A DNA stretch of 26,708 bases from JBJGXI01 sp045635475 (GTDB taxonomy: Bacteria > Bacillota > Bacilli > Bacillales > Amphibacillaceae), in contig NZ_JBJGXI010000063.1 in assembly GCF_045635475.1 (NCBI RefSeq), forward strand, positions 1-26,708. The letters are read 5' to 3'. The notes below the pieces were generated by a model. That model was not told the DNA's origin. It worked only from the letters and a program-made list of their open reading frames with translations, and searched no databases. Below, in pieces: positions 7,156 to 15,329 of this stretch. A program made the translations under genes and the position numbers. Positions within the stretch are counted from its first letter, which is position 1; every line of letters begins with the position of its first letter.

Positions 7156-7183
7156 ACCACACGCAGTTTTAACTGCGTGTGGT
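7156..7183. terminator. Bidirectional terminator between convergent Nudix and MFS genes
   Basis: ACCACACGCAGTT (7156-7168) and AACTGCGTGTGGT (7171-7183) are perfect inverse complements, giving a stem of 12 pairs with a tetraloop. The tails are T-rich in both directions (TTTTATATA on the minus strand; GTTATTTCT on the plus strand). It lies between two genes that face each other. Confidence 0.85.
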
Positions 7184-7187
7184 GCTG

Positions 7188-8714
7188 TTATTTCTGTGTT
7201 ACAGGTTGTTGGCTAAATGAATTGCTAGAAGCTAATGAGTCTGATGCTGAAGACTCCTCTTCTGTGTCAGCTGGTTTAACTTTTTTAAGATAGAAGGATA
7301 ATAAAAACGCAAGAATGGCAAATCCTGTTGCGACCATAAATGCATCATTAATACCTTCAATCGTAGCATGCTGCACGGCAAATATTTGTTGCTCATCGGT
7401 AGGAATACCATTTGGTAAAAACTCACTCATATGGTCTGTTCTGCGATTACTCATGACTGTAATTAGAAAAGCTGTACCAATCGCGCCAGAAACCTGACGA
7501 AGTGTATTCGCCATTGCCGTACCATGAGAATAATATTTGGTAGGAAGTTGATTTAATCCAGCTGTCATAATTGGCATCATGATCATAGAAATACCTACCA
7601 TCCTGGCACTGTAAAGCACCATCATATGCATATAGGTGGTCGAATCAGATAAATCTGTGAAAAAGAACGTAGTGACCACCGTAATTGCTAGTCCAACTAA
7701 TGCTAGTGGACGTGCGCCAATTTTATCAAAAAGTTTCCCAGTAATAGGGGACATAAATGCTGAAATCAATGCTCCGGGCAATAATAATAATCCGGACTCA
7801 AGCGGTGAAAAGCCTCTAATGTTTTGTAAATAAATAGGTATAAGAATCATAGCAGCGAACATCGCCATTGTAACAACCACATTAATAATCGTTGTCAGAG
7901 TAAACATATTGTATTTAAACACTCTGAATTCAAGCATCGGTGTTTTCAGAACTAGTTGTCGAGCGACGAAGATAACCATAGTGACTCCACCCACTATAAA
8001 GGAAAGGATAACTTCTAATTCTCCCCAACCAGCATTACCTGCTGTACTAAATCCATATAATAATCCACCAAAAGCAAATGTTGACAAGATAATAGATAAA
8101 ATATCTACTTTTGGATTACTCAATTTTGTCACATTACGTAATAGGAAGAAAGCTAAAATTACATCAATGATTGCTATTGGAAGGATGATATAAAACAGTA
8201 CTCTCCAAGAATAGTTTTGAACGATCCAACCAGAAAGTGTAGGTCCAATCGCTGGTGCAGACATCATAGCAAGTCCAATTAAGCCCATGGCCGCTCCACG
8301 TTTTTCGATTGGGAATAAGCTTAGAATTACATTAGTTAATAAAGGCATGATGATCCCGGCCCCAGCAGCCTGAACGACACGACCTACTAAGATAATGGAG
8401 AATGATGGCGCAACAGCACAAATCAAAGTACCGATCGCAAACAAACTCATAGCGGTTATAAATAATTTGCGTGTTGAAAATTTCTCCATTAAGAATGCGG
8501 TAATAGGAATGGCAATCCCGTTTACGAGCATAAATATAGTTGTTAACCATTGTGCAGTATTCTCAGTGATGTCTAATTCGGTCATCATCACTGGTAAAGC
8601 GATATTCATAAGTGTTTGGTTTAATATTGCGACAAACGCACCAAGCACCATAATAATAGTAATTGGTAATTTGGCAACCTTGGATGCTTCTACATAAGCT
8701 GTCCGATCTGTCAT
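7188..8714 (-). CDS. MFS multidrug efflux transporter, DHA2 (14-helix, EmrB/LmrB-like) family
   Basis: A polytopic protein of 508 residues. The N-terminal segment (LGAFVAILNQTLMNIALPVM, then TAQWLTTIFMLVNGIAIP) is the DHA2 signature around helices 1-2. The antiporter motif C is seen in APAIGPTLSGWIV in helix 5. The size fits 14 helices. Such carriers expel drugs or other toxic compounds in exchange for protons; closest known relatives are LmrB/MdrP/EmrB-type pumps. Its ATG overlaps the stop of the marR gene (ATGA, 8711-8714), so the two are one operon and translationally coupled. A 12-bp hairpin terminator closes the operon. The true substrate is unknown; the neighbour regulator suggests induction by a small molecule. 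Confidence 0.9.
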   Translation of the reverse strand: MTDRTAYVEASKVAKLPITIIMVLGAFVAILNQTLMNIALPVMMTELDITENTAQWLTTIFMLVNGIAIPITAFLMEKFSTRKLFITAMSLFAIGTLICAVAPSFSIILVGRVVQAAGAGIIMPLLTNVILSLFPIEKRGAAMGLIGLAMMSAPAIGPTLSGWIVQNYSWRVLFYIILPIAIIDVILAFFLLRNVTKLSNPKVDILSIILSTFAFGGLLYGFSTAGNAGWGELEVILSFIVGGVTMVIFVARQLVLKTPMLEFRVFKYNMFTLTTIINVVVTMAMFAAMILIPIYLQNIRGFSPLESGLLLLPGALISAFMSPITGKLFDKIGARPLALVGLAITVVTTFFFTDLSDSTTYMHMMVLYSARMVGISMIMMPIMTAGLNQLPTKYYSHGTAMANTLRQVSGAIGTAFLITVMSNRRTDHMSEFLPNGIPTDEQQIFAVQHATIEGINDAFMVATGFAILAFLLSFYLKKVKPADTEEESSASDSLASSNSFSQQPVTQK

Positions 8715-9154
8715 TGTTGTTCATCTCCATCTAGTAGTTTGTTAATTATCTTCTTGTGCAGTTCAATTAATTTTTCTATATCTTCTTCATTAATTTCTTG
8801 AAGCCCAGAAAGCCGTTCAACATATTGTATATACGCTTCTGCTTTTTTTTCTTGTCCCAGTTGTGTAAGTGTCATTACGACAACACGACGGTCTTGCTCC
8901 GAGCGCTTTCTTTCTACATAATTTGCCTTTACTAATCGTTCAACTGTTTCGCTAACCGTACTCTTTCCGGTATTCAATTGATTAGCAAGGTCAACTAAGC
9001 TTATATTTGGCTGCAAATCGAGAATTCTCAATATTTGTAGCTGTAGGGTTGTTACACCCAAACTGTTAGCATTTTTCCACAACTGTTTATAATAAACTTG
9101 ATTTACCTCTCGAAATGATTGAACGATGCAGTTTATCTTTTGATCATTCGTCAT
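8711..9154 (-). CDS. MarR-family transcriptional regulator
   Basis: A 147-residue protein with a winged helix-turn-helix of MarR type: LQLQILRILDLQPNISLVDL, then LNTGKSTVSETVERLVKANY (recognition helix) and the wing RKRSEQDRRVVVMTLTQLG with the conserved DxR. It most likely represses its own operon with the downstream MFS pump and is released by a ligand. The ATG at 9154 is used because GGAGGA lies 7 bases upstream; a TTG at 9169 is in frame but overlaps that site. A 41-base palindrome overlapping its promoter is the obvious operator. Confidence 0.9.
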   Translation of the reverse strand: MTNDQKINCIVQSFREVNQVYYKQLWKNANSLGVTTLQLQILRILDLQPNISLVDLANQLNTGKSTVSETVERLVKANYVERKRSEQDRRVVVMTLTQLGQEKKAEAYIQYVERLSGLQEINEEDIEKLIELHKKIINKLLDGDEQQ

Positions 9155-9174
9155 TAGGTTTTCCTCCAAATCAA

Positions 9175-9215
9175 ATAATAGTTCTTACACGAACAATTCG
9201 CGCAAGAACTATTAT
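9175..9215. promoter_or_regulatory. 41-bp palindromic operator, probably for the MarR regulator
   Basis: ATAATAGTTCTT (9175-9186) and AAGAACTATTAT (9204-9215) are perfect inverse complements. The 17-base centre continues the symmetry (CGAA/TTCG), so 17 of 20 base pairs are symmetric around 9195. It starts at the -10 of the marR promoter and runs over the transcription start, where a bound repressor would block RNA polymerase. Confidence 0.75.
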
Positions 9216-9238
9216 AACTCGATAAGTTAATAATGCAA
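9211..9238 (-). promoter_or_regulatory. Promoter of the marR-MFS operon
   Basis: On the minus strand, TATAAT (9216-9211) lies 16 bases after TTGCAT (9238-9233). The -10 is perfect, the -35 matches only in its TTG. The -10 is shared with the end of the palindromic operator. Confidence 0.6.
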
Positions 9239-9317
9239 GTGGAAATAATTATATTTTTGAGGAGTTGCGTGAATCGTTTATAACTTGGATCTTTTTTTGA
9301 GTAAATTCAAGGAAATA

Positions 9318-9325
9318 TTGTCGAA
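9318..9325 (+). promoter_or_regulatory. Perfect Spo0A box upstream of spoIIE
   Basis: TTGTCGAA is an exact 0A box (core TGTCGAA). It lies about 160 bases upstream of the spoIIE -35. It is far for direct activation, yet several weaker boxes lie nearer. Confidence 0.45.
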
Positions 9326-9421
9326 ACGAAGGATAGGCCCCAGAATATAGACTAGTCCACAATTGGTGCATCTTTATCACATAAAATTAGACTTACTTGA
9401 AGATATGTAATGGAATTATTC

Positions 9422-9517
9422 TGTTGAAATCCCTGTTGGTTACTAGAAACAAGTCGAAAGATTTTGAACGGCACTTCTGATGTTTTGACAAAATACACAG
9501 AAAAAGTGTGTTTAAAT
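9422..9517 (+). promoter_or_regulatory. spoIIE promoter with 21-base spacer and Spo0A-like boxes
   Basis: A perfect TTGACA at 9485-9490 is followed after 21 bases by TTAAAT at 9512-9517. The over-long spacer is a known mark of B. subtilis spoIIE (21) and spoIIG (22), sigma-A promoters that need phosphorylated Spo0A. Boxes one base off the TGTCGAA core are seen at 9422-9428 (TGTTGAA), 9452-9458 (AGTCGAA) and, inverted over the -35, at 9484-9490. Those near the -35 are where Spo0A would contact the polymerase. Confidence 0.6.
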
Positions 9518-9545
9518 GTACATCAAGAAGAAGGAGTGGTGTGGA

Positions 9546-11996
9546 ATGATGGATTCAATAACTGGAAGTGAATCCAAATCAATTTTTACTTCCAATAAAA
9601 GTATCGAGGTCCTGAAGCGGAGGTCAGGGGAAAAGTTGAAGCTTTTCTTTTTGGAAAAAGGCTGGCTATTATTTATTGTCGGTTTTTTACTAGGACGAGC
9701 TATCGTGTTGTCCTCTTTATCGCCTTTTGCCCTTGCCTTTCTCGCTTCCGTTTGGTTTATGAGAAAGGACAAAGCATTTAAACTCATACTCGCGACATTT
9801 GCAGGTGCATTAACATACCATTGGCAACACGGCTTATACGTCATTTCAGCTATGGCACTTTTTGTGGTGATTGCCTCGCTATTGAAAAACAAAAACAATC
9901 AACAACAAATAATTCCAGTTGTCGTATTGTTAGCAAGTATATGTACGCGAGTAATCAGTTATGCCTTAATCGGTCAATTAACGGTATTTGAATGGATGCT
10001 GGCTGCTGTCGAAGGCGTACTAAGTGCGGTACTAGTACTTATATTTATGCAGAGTATTCCACTATTATCACCTAAAAGATTTAAACCAACATTAAAAAAT
10101 GAGGAAATTGTTTGTCTCATTATATTGTTAGCCTCCGTACTAACAGGAACCATTGGATGGGACATTCAAGGTGCTTCTATTGAACAAATATTATCTAGGT
10201 ATTTAGTGCTTTGCCTTGCTTATGTAGGCGGTGCTGCGATTGGATCAACGGTTGGTGTAGTAGCTGGCCTTATATTGAGCTTAGCTAACGTTGCCAGCCT
10301 TTACCAAATGAGTTTGCTAGCATTTTCAGGATTACTTGGTGGATTACTAAAGGACGGTAAGAAGATAGGTGTTGCTTTAGGATTATATGTTGGGACGTTA
10401 TTAATTGGCATATATGGAGCAGGTATAGATGCTTTAGTTCCATCTTTAGTTGAATCTTCCATTGCTGTGATTATTTTTTTCTGTACACCTGAAAGCTGGA
10501 TCAAAAAGTTATCAAGGTATATCCCTGGAACGGTGGAGCATTCACAGGAGCAGGAACAGTACTTACACAAGGTTCGTGATGTAACAGCAAGTAGAGTCGA
10601 GCAGTTTTCACATGTATTTCAAGCTTTGTCCAAAAGCTTCACGATTGAGCATAAAAATACCATAGAAGAAGAGCAAGACAAACAAACGGATTATTTTCTA
10701 AGTAATGTTACTGAAAAGACATGTCAATCCTGTTTTAAGAAAGAGTGGTGTTGGGCGCAACAATTTGATAAAACGTATGAACTAATGACAGATGTGAAGG
10801 ATGATTTAGAAGGAGGAAAGCAGCCGAACACTGTGTTGCAACGAAATTTTGAAAATCATTGTGTGAAATCTAAAAAGGTGATCGATACGATGAAACACGA
10901 ATTATCTTTTTATCAGGCAAATCAACAATTAAAAAAGCAAGTAACCGAAAGCAGAAGGTTTGTAGCAGATCAATTACACGGGGTATCGGAGGTTATGGGG
11001 AACTTTGCAAAAGAGATATTAAAAGAAAGGGAGAACCACGAACAACAGGAAGTTGAAATTGTAGCAGCGTTAAAACATATGGGGATTGAGCTAGAAAAGC
11101 TGGATATATACAGTTTAGAAAAAGGGAACATAGATATTGAAATGAACTTATCGTTTTATAATTATCACGGAGAAGGTCCTAAATTAATTGCACCAATGCT
11201 ATCTGATATTTTAAAAGAAACTGTTGTTGTTAAAGAGGAGGAAATATCACCACTGGCCAATGGCTATTGCTATTTATCGTTTGCATCTGCTAGAAAGTAT
11301 ATTGTAGAGACTGGTGTGTCCCACGCCGCAAAAGGAGGAGGACTAGTATCTGGGGATAGTTATTCGACCATTGAATTAGGAGCAGGAAAATATGCAATGG
11401 CAATTAGTGATGGTATGGGCAATGGAGAACGGGCACATGAAGAAAGTACAGAAACATTAAGGCTGTTGCAGCAGATTCTGCAATCTGGAATACAAGAACA
11501 GGTTGCTATTAAATCAATCAATTCAATTCTTTCCCTTCGGACGAGTGACGAAATATTCTCAACGTTGGATTTAGCGATGATTGATTTACACAGTGCAGCA
11601 GTTCGCTTTTTAAAGATAGGATCAACGCCTAGCTTTATAAAGCGAGGTAACAAAATTTTAAAAATAGAAGCAAGTAATCTACCAATCGGCATTATACAAG
11701 AATTTGATGTTGATGTGGTTAGTGAGCAATTAAAAGCTGGAGACCTTTTAATTATGATGAGTGATGGTATTTTTGAAGGACCAAAAAATATTGAAAATGT
11801 TGATATGTGGTTGAAGCGCAAAATAGGGGAAGTTGAATCCAATGATCCACAGGACATGGCGGATTTAATTCTTGAGGAGGTAATAAGAGTCCAAAAGGGT
11901 ACGATTGAAGATGATATGACTGTAGTCGTTGCTAAAATTGAAAAAAATAACCCCCAATGGGCAGCGATACCGTCCTATCATAAGCAAGCACAATAA
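9546..11996 (+). CDS. spoIIE: Stage II sporulation protein E, membrane PP2C-type phosphatase
   Basis: An 816-residue protein (827 in B. subtilis). Residues about 30-330 form a multi-helix membrane region. A central region with a Cys-rich patch (TCQSCFKKEWCW) follows, and the C-terminus is a PP2C phosphatase. Metal-site aspartates are present: GDSYS at about D604, SDGMGNGE at D622, MSDGIFEG at D740 and DDMTVVV at D789-D790, each offset by six from the B. subtilis numbering I recall. SpoIIE goes to the polar septum with FtsZ and dephosphorylates SpoIIAA, which frees sigma-F in the forespore. ATG 9546 is preferred: AAGGAG at 9531-9536 is 9 bases upstream, whereas ATG 9516 falls inside the -10. 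Confidence 0.96.
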   Translation: MMDSITGSESKSIFTSNKSIEVLKRRSGEKLKLFFLEKGWLLFIVGFLLGRAIVLSSLSPFALAFLASVWFMRKDKAFKLILATFAGALTYHWQHGLYVISAMALFVVIASLLKNKNNQQQIIPVVVLLASICTRVISYALIGQLTVFEWMLAAVEGVLSAVLVLIFMQSIPLLSPKRFKPTLKNEEIVCLIILLASVLTGTIGWDIQGASIEQILSRYLVLCLAYVGGAAIGSTVGVVAGLILSLANVASLYQMSLLAFSGLLGGLLKDGKKIGVALGLYVGTLLIGIYGAGIDALVPSLVESSIAVIIFFCTPESWIKKLSRYIPGTVEHSQEQEQYLHKVRDVTASRVEQFSHVFQALSKSFTIEHKNTIEEEQDKQTDYFLSNVTEKTCQSCFKKEWCWAQQFDKTYELMTDVKDDLEGGKQPNTVLQRNFENHCVKSKKVIDTMKHELSFYQANQQLKKQVTESRRFVADQLHGVSEVMGNFAKEILKERENHEQQEVEIVAALKHMGIELEKLDIYSLEKGNIDIEMNLSFYNYHGEGPKLIAPMLSDILKETVVVKEEEISPLANGYCYLSFASARKYIVETGVSHAAKGGGLVSGDSYSTIELGAGKYAMAISDGMGNGERAHEESTETLRLLQQILQSGIQEQVAIKSINSILSLRTSDEIFSTLDLAMIDLHSAAVRFLKIGSTPSFIKRGNKILKIEASNLPIGIIQEFDVDVVSEQLKAGDLLIMMSDGIFEGPKNIENVDMWLKRKIGEVESNDPQDMADLILEEVIRVQKGTIEDDMTVVVAKIEKNNPQWAAIPSYHKQAQ

Positions 11997-12018
11997 AATA
12001 TTTATCTAGTATATTTAG

Positions 12019-12048
12019 GTATAATTTTCCTTACTATAGGCGAAGATG
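12019..12048 (+). promoter_or_regulatory. Sigma-F-type (forespore) promoter of yabS-yabT
   Basis: GTATA at 12019-12023 and GGCGAAGATG at 12039-12048 are 15 bases apart. They fit the sigma-F/sigma-G consensus as I recall it (GYATA, then GGNNANNHTR). B. subtilis yabT is transcribed by sigma-F, which SpoIIE, encoded just upstream, activates. Confidence 0.6.
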
Positions 12049-12123
12049 ATGATAAAAGTAGACACATTGTTATGTTCGTCTGCTGTTATTTAATAATTCG
12101 GTCTTATAGGAGGAGTTATATTA

Positions 12124-12864
12124 ATGAAAAAAGGAACGTTAAAGCAAATTCTATTAATTACAGATGGATGCTCCAACCAAGGTGAGGATCCATCAGCTGT
12201 AGCGGCATTAGCTGCGCAACAAGGAATTACGGTAAATGTAATTGGTGTATTAGAGGATGATCAATCAGAGGATCCAACAGGCTTACAAGAGGTTGAGGAT
12301 ATTGCAATGTCAGGTAATGGTGTCAGCCAAATAGTTTTTCAAGAAGCACTGTCACAAACCGTCCAAGCCGTTACAAAGCAAGCAATGACCCAAACTTTAC
12401 AAGGGGTGGTTAATAAGGAATTGCAACAAATACTTGGACCAAACCAAAGCCTTGAGGAGCTTCCACCTGAGCAACGCGGGGAGGTAATGGAGGTTGTCGA
12501 AGATTTAGGTGAAACGTGTGATCTAGAAGTACTAGTGTTAGTAGATACAAGTGCAAGCATGCATAATAAGCTACCAACTGTAAAAGAATCATTGATAGAT
12601 CTATCGGTAAGTTTAAATGCTAGAATAGGGCGCAATCGATTTGCTATCTTCTCGTTTCCAGCTAAGCGAAAAGATATTCAGAAAGTGTTTGATTGGTCGC
12701 CAAGGCTTGACTCTATTTCATCCGTATTCCCTAAATTAACAAGTGGTGGAATTACTCCAACAGGTCCAGCATTAAAACAGGCCATGTACCAGTTTGGTAA
12801 AAAAAGCTTACGAGGGAGCTTTATGAGAGAAGATGAACCAAACATCGAAGAAGCAGGCTATTGA
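12124..12864 (+). CDS. yabS: vWA-like protein YabS
   Basis: A 246-residue protein in the place of B. subtilis yabS. It has two pieces of a von Willebrand factor A fold. The N-terminus (QILLITDGCSNQGEDP, with GITVNVIGVL) looks like the second half of a vWA domain. At about residue 141 comes the MIDAS motif DTSAS, followed by GGITPTGPALKQ, which looks like the first half. Together they could make one circularly permuted domain. A metal-dependent binding function is likely; no partner is known. AGGAGG before the ATG (about 12109-12115) is good. The last 32 bases overlap yabT in another frame. Confidence 0.85.
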   Translation: MKKGTLKQILLITDGCSNQGEDPSAVAALAAQQGITVNVIGVLEDDQSEDPTGLQEVEDIAMSGNGVSQIVFQEALSQTVQAVTKQAMTQTLQGVVNKELQQILGPNQSLEELPPEQRGEVMEVVEDLGETCDLEVLVLVDTSASMHNKLPTVKESLIDLSVSLNARIGRNRFAIFSFPAKRKDIQKVFDWSPRLDSISSVFPKLTSGGITPTGPALKQAMYQFGKKSLRGSFMREDEPNIEEAGY

Positions 12865-13804
12865 TATTAAAGTGGGCAGTGTCATCGTCGGTAAATGGCA
12901 CAAAAATCGTTACACAGTTAAAAAGCAGCTAGGACAAGGTGCAATTGGATCTGTTTACTTGTGTGAACATAATGGAAAGCCACAGGCACTTAAGATTAGT
13001 GACAAAAGCTCATCCGTTACGATGGAAGTTAATGTTTTAAAAACATTACAAAAGGTCCAAGGAAGTCGCCTTGGACCTTCTTTATTAGATGTCGATGATT
13101 GGGTAGACATGCGCGGCAATCGTTATTCGTTTTATGTGATGGAATACTTAAAAGGAATAACCCTGCCTACGTTTATTCAAAGGTCCGGAAAAGAATGGCT
13201 GGGGATCTTAATGATGCAGCTATTAACCGATTTAGAAAGCCTACATCAAGCAGGCTGGGTGTTTGGCGATTTAAAAACAGATAATCTGCTTGTCGTATCT
13301 TCACCAGCGAGAATTAGGTGGATCGATGTCGGGGGTACAACACAGATTGGACGGTCTATCAAAGAATATACAGAATTCTATGATAGAGGATACTGGAAAA
13401 TGGGTTCAAGGCGAGCGGAACCTTCCTATGATTTATTTGCTCTAGCAATGATTATGTTGCAAATCTATCATCCAAATCGGTTTGAGCGAGGAACAAACCC
13501 ACAGAAAACATTGCTTTTAAAACTATCTAAAACATCGGAGTTGGATATTTACAAGCCGGTTATACAGAAGGCGATTCAAGGTCACTATCTTTCTAGTGAT
13601 CAGATGAAACGTGATTTAAACACACTTATTATGAAAAACCAGCATAATACCGCGCCACAAGCGTCCAGTCATGCCAGAGGGAACGTAGTGACTAGACAAT
13701 CTAGACAAGTCAGCAATCAACCTAAATCTCATACATTTTTAGAAAGTATGGGCATTTCGGTTGCTGTTCTATTGTTTTATTTATTTTATCTCGTGGTTCA
13801 GTAA
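12833..13804 (+). CDS. yabT: Hanks-type serine/threonine kinase YabT
   Basis: A 323-residue kinase with a C-terminal membrane anchor (about the last 20 residues, VAVLLFYLFYLVV). Kinase motifs: Gly-rich loop GQGAIGSV (about 35-42), invariant Lys in ALKIS (about 54), catalytic loop GDLKTDN (D146, K148, N151) and DVGG (D165) in place of DFG. The same GDLKxDN and DVGG variants are found in B. subtilis YabT, so they are family traits. There YabT is made in the forespore, is stimulated by DNA and phosphorylates RecA during spore development. It lacks the outside PASTA sensor of PrkC. The basic stretch before the anchor (about 265-300) may bind DNA. It starts inside yabS and is probably coupled to it. 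Confidence 0.92.
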   Translation: MNQTSKKQAIDIKVGSVIVGKWHKNRYTVKKQLGQGAIGSVYLCEHNGKPQALKISDKSSSVTMEVNVLKTLQKVQGSRLGPSLLDVDDWVDMRGNRYSFYVMEYLKGITLPTFIQRSGKEWLGILMMQLLTDLESLHQAGWVFGDLKTDNLLVVSSPARIRWIDVGGTTQIGRSIKEYTEFYDRGYWKMGSRRAEPSYDLFALAMIMLQIYHPNRFERGTNPQKTLLLKLSKTSELDIYKPVIQKAIQGHYLSSDQMKRDLNTLIMKNQHNTAPQASSHARGNVVTRQSRQVSNQPKSHTFLESMGISVAVLLFYLFYLVVQ

Positions 13805-13852
13805 ACTTCTACTTCTGTGAAGGTTCATACTATAAATTATAAAGGTAACCTT

Positions 13853-13882
13853 TTGCAGAACTAGATTAAAAAGTGGTACGAT
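13853..13882 (+). promoter_or_regulatory. Possible sigma-A promoter of tilS-hprT
   Basis: TTGCAG at 13853-13858 and TACGAT at 13877-13882 are 18 bases apart, each four of six matches to consensus. It lies 40 bases before the tilS start. The call is modest because neither hexamer is strong. Confidence 0.4.
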
Positions 13883-13922
13883 AAAGATAGTAAGTAGAGA
13901 CGTTTAATGGAGTGGGGCATCG

Positions 13923-15317
13923 ATGGAAGAAAAAGTGACTGCTTATATAAGAAAACACCAATTATTCCACCAACAAGCTGTCGTCTTAGTTGGTGTATCA
14001 GGTGGTCCGGATTCGATGGCTCTGCTTCACTTTTTGTGCGCCATCCGTGAACAATGGGGTTTACGTTTGATTGCATTATCGGTGGATCATGGTTTACGCG
14101 GAGAGCAATCAAAACAGGATGTTTTGTACGTAAAACAAATGTGTGAACAATGGGACGTAGAATTTTGTGAAACCTTTTTAGATGTATCATCGTATAAGAT
14201 TAAGGAAAGAAAAGGAACACAACTTGCAGCTAGAGAATTACGCTACCAATATTTTAAGCGTATGATGCAAGAATATCGTGCTGATTATTTGGCTTTAGGT
14301 CATCATGCGGATGATCAGACGGAAACCATGATGATGAGGTTTGTACGTGGTGCGAATCCAGATGCTTTAGCGGGAATACCGATCAAACGTTCTTTTGAAC
14401 AGGGATATATTGTTCGTCCTTTTTTAGGTGTTTCTAAACAAATCATTGAAACTTATTGTGATAAGCATGAAATAAGTCCACGTAAAGATCCATCTAATGA
14501 TCAAGACACATATACACGGAATTTTTATCGAATACATATACTTCCATTGCTTAAACAGCAAAATCCTAATGTTTTAATGAGCACCCAACGTTTGAGTGAG
14601 GCGATTTCAGAGGATGCGATATATTTAAACGAACAAGCACAAAAGCTTATTATAGCTAGTGTAGAACTTAAAAAAAACAGGTCAGAAGCTATATTAGATA
14701 TTAAAAGGTTTAAACAATATCCAATCGCTTTACAAAGACGAGCCTATCATCTAATATTAAACTATCTATATCCAACCATTCCTACAGATTTGAATTATAT
14801 TCATGAGGATCATTTTTTTTATTTATTACATAATAACAAACCAAATGTCTCCATTGATTTCCCATTAGGCTTAAAGTTAATAAAATCGTACGATATTATT
14901 TTGTTTCGATTTGGTGAGTTTCAACCCGTAGAATATGTGATGCAGTTAACTATTCCTGGGTCTATTTCATTACCAGATGGGGGAATGATTGTCTCTTCCA
15001 TAACCAAATTTCCTAAAGAGGAATCGGAGAACATTTATGTATGTGAAATGGACACGATACGTACTCCTTTAATTGTAAGAACACGTGAGCCAGGAGATAA
15101 AATGAAAATTAGAGGTATGAATGGGAGCAAGAAAATAAAAGATATATTTATTGATGAAAAGATTCCAGTGCAAAAGCGAGCAACTTGGCCAATAGTGTTG
15201 GACAGTAAAGGCAACATTTTATGGTTAATTGGTTTGAAAAAGGGTTTTCATGAGGTTCAATCAGCATCTGATGGTAATTTTCTTCAATTACATTATAAGA
15301 ATAACAGCAACAGGTAG
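13923..15317 (+). CDS. tilS: tRNA(Ile)-lysidine synthase
   Basis: A 464-residue enzyme with the PP-loop SGGPDS at about residues 26-31 and LALGHHADDQTETMMMRFVRG in the ATP-pyrophosphatase domain, and a C-terminal TilS domain (LIVRTREPGDKM, KKIKDIFIDEKIP). It joins lysine to C34 of the CAU-anticodon tRNA-Ile, which makes that tRNA read AUA codons instead of AUG. It is essential in most bacteria. GGAG at 13909-13912 lies 10 bases before the ATG. hprT follows 12 bases later, as in B. subtilis, where the two proteins also cooperate in regulating ftsH. Confidence 0.95.
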   Translation: MEEKVTAYIRKHQLFHQQAVVLVGVSGGPDSMALLHFLCAIREQWGLRLIALSVDHGLRGEQSKQDVLYVKQMCEQWDVEFCETFLDVSSYKIKERKGTQLAARELRYQYFKRMMQEYRADYLALGHHADDQTETMMMRFVRGANPDALAGIPIKRSFEQGYIVRPFLGVSKQIIETYCDKHEISPRKDPSNDQDTYTRNFYRIHILPLLKQQNPNVLMSTQRLSEAISEDAIYLNEQAQKLIIASVELKKNRSEAILDIKRFKQYPIALQRRAYHLILNYLYPTIPTDLNYIHEDHFFYLLHNNKPNVSIDFPLGLKLIKSYDIILFRFGEFQPVEYVMQLTIPGSISLPDGGMIVSSITKFPKEESENIYVCEMDTIRTPLIVRTREPGDKMKIRGMNGSKKIKDIFIDEKIPVQKRATWPIVLDSKGNILWLIGLKKGFHEVQSASDGNFLQLHYKNNSNR

Positions 15318-15329
15318 GAGGTACGATGT

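Noticed and set aside
9516..9545. Earlier ATG for spoIIE
   Set aside because: It overlaps the likely -10 element; AAGGAG is correctly placed for ATG 9546.
12057..12084. Hairpin AGTAGAC/GTCTGCT as terminator of spoIIE
   Set aside because: The stem is only seven pairs with a wobble and there is no T run directly after it.
13130..13330. YabT as a dead pseudokinase because of GDLKTDN and DVGG
   Set aside because: The essential Lys, Asp, Asn and Asp are all present, and the same variants are found in the active B. subtilis YabT.
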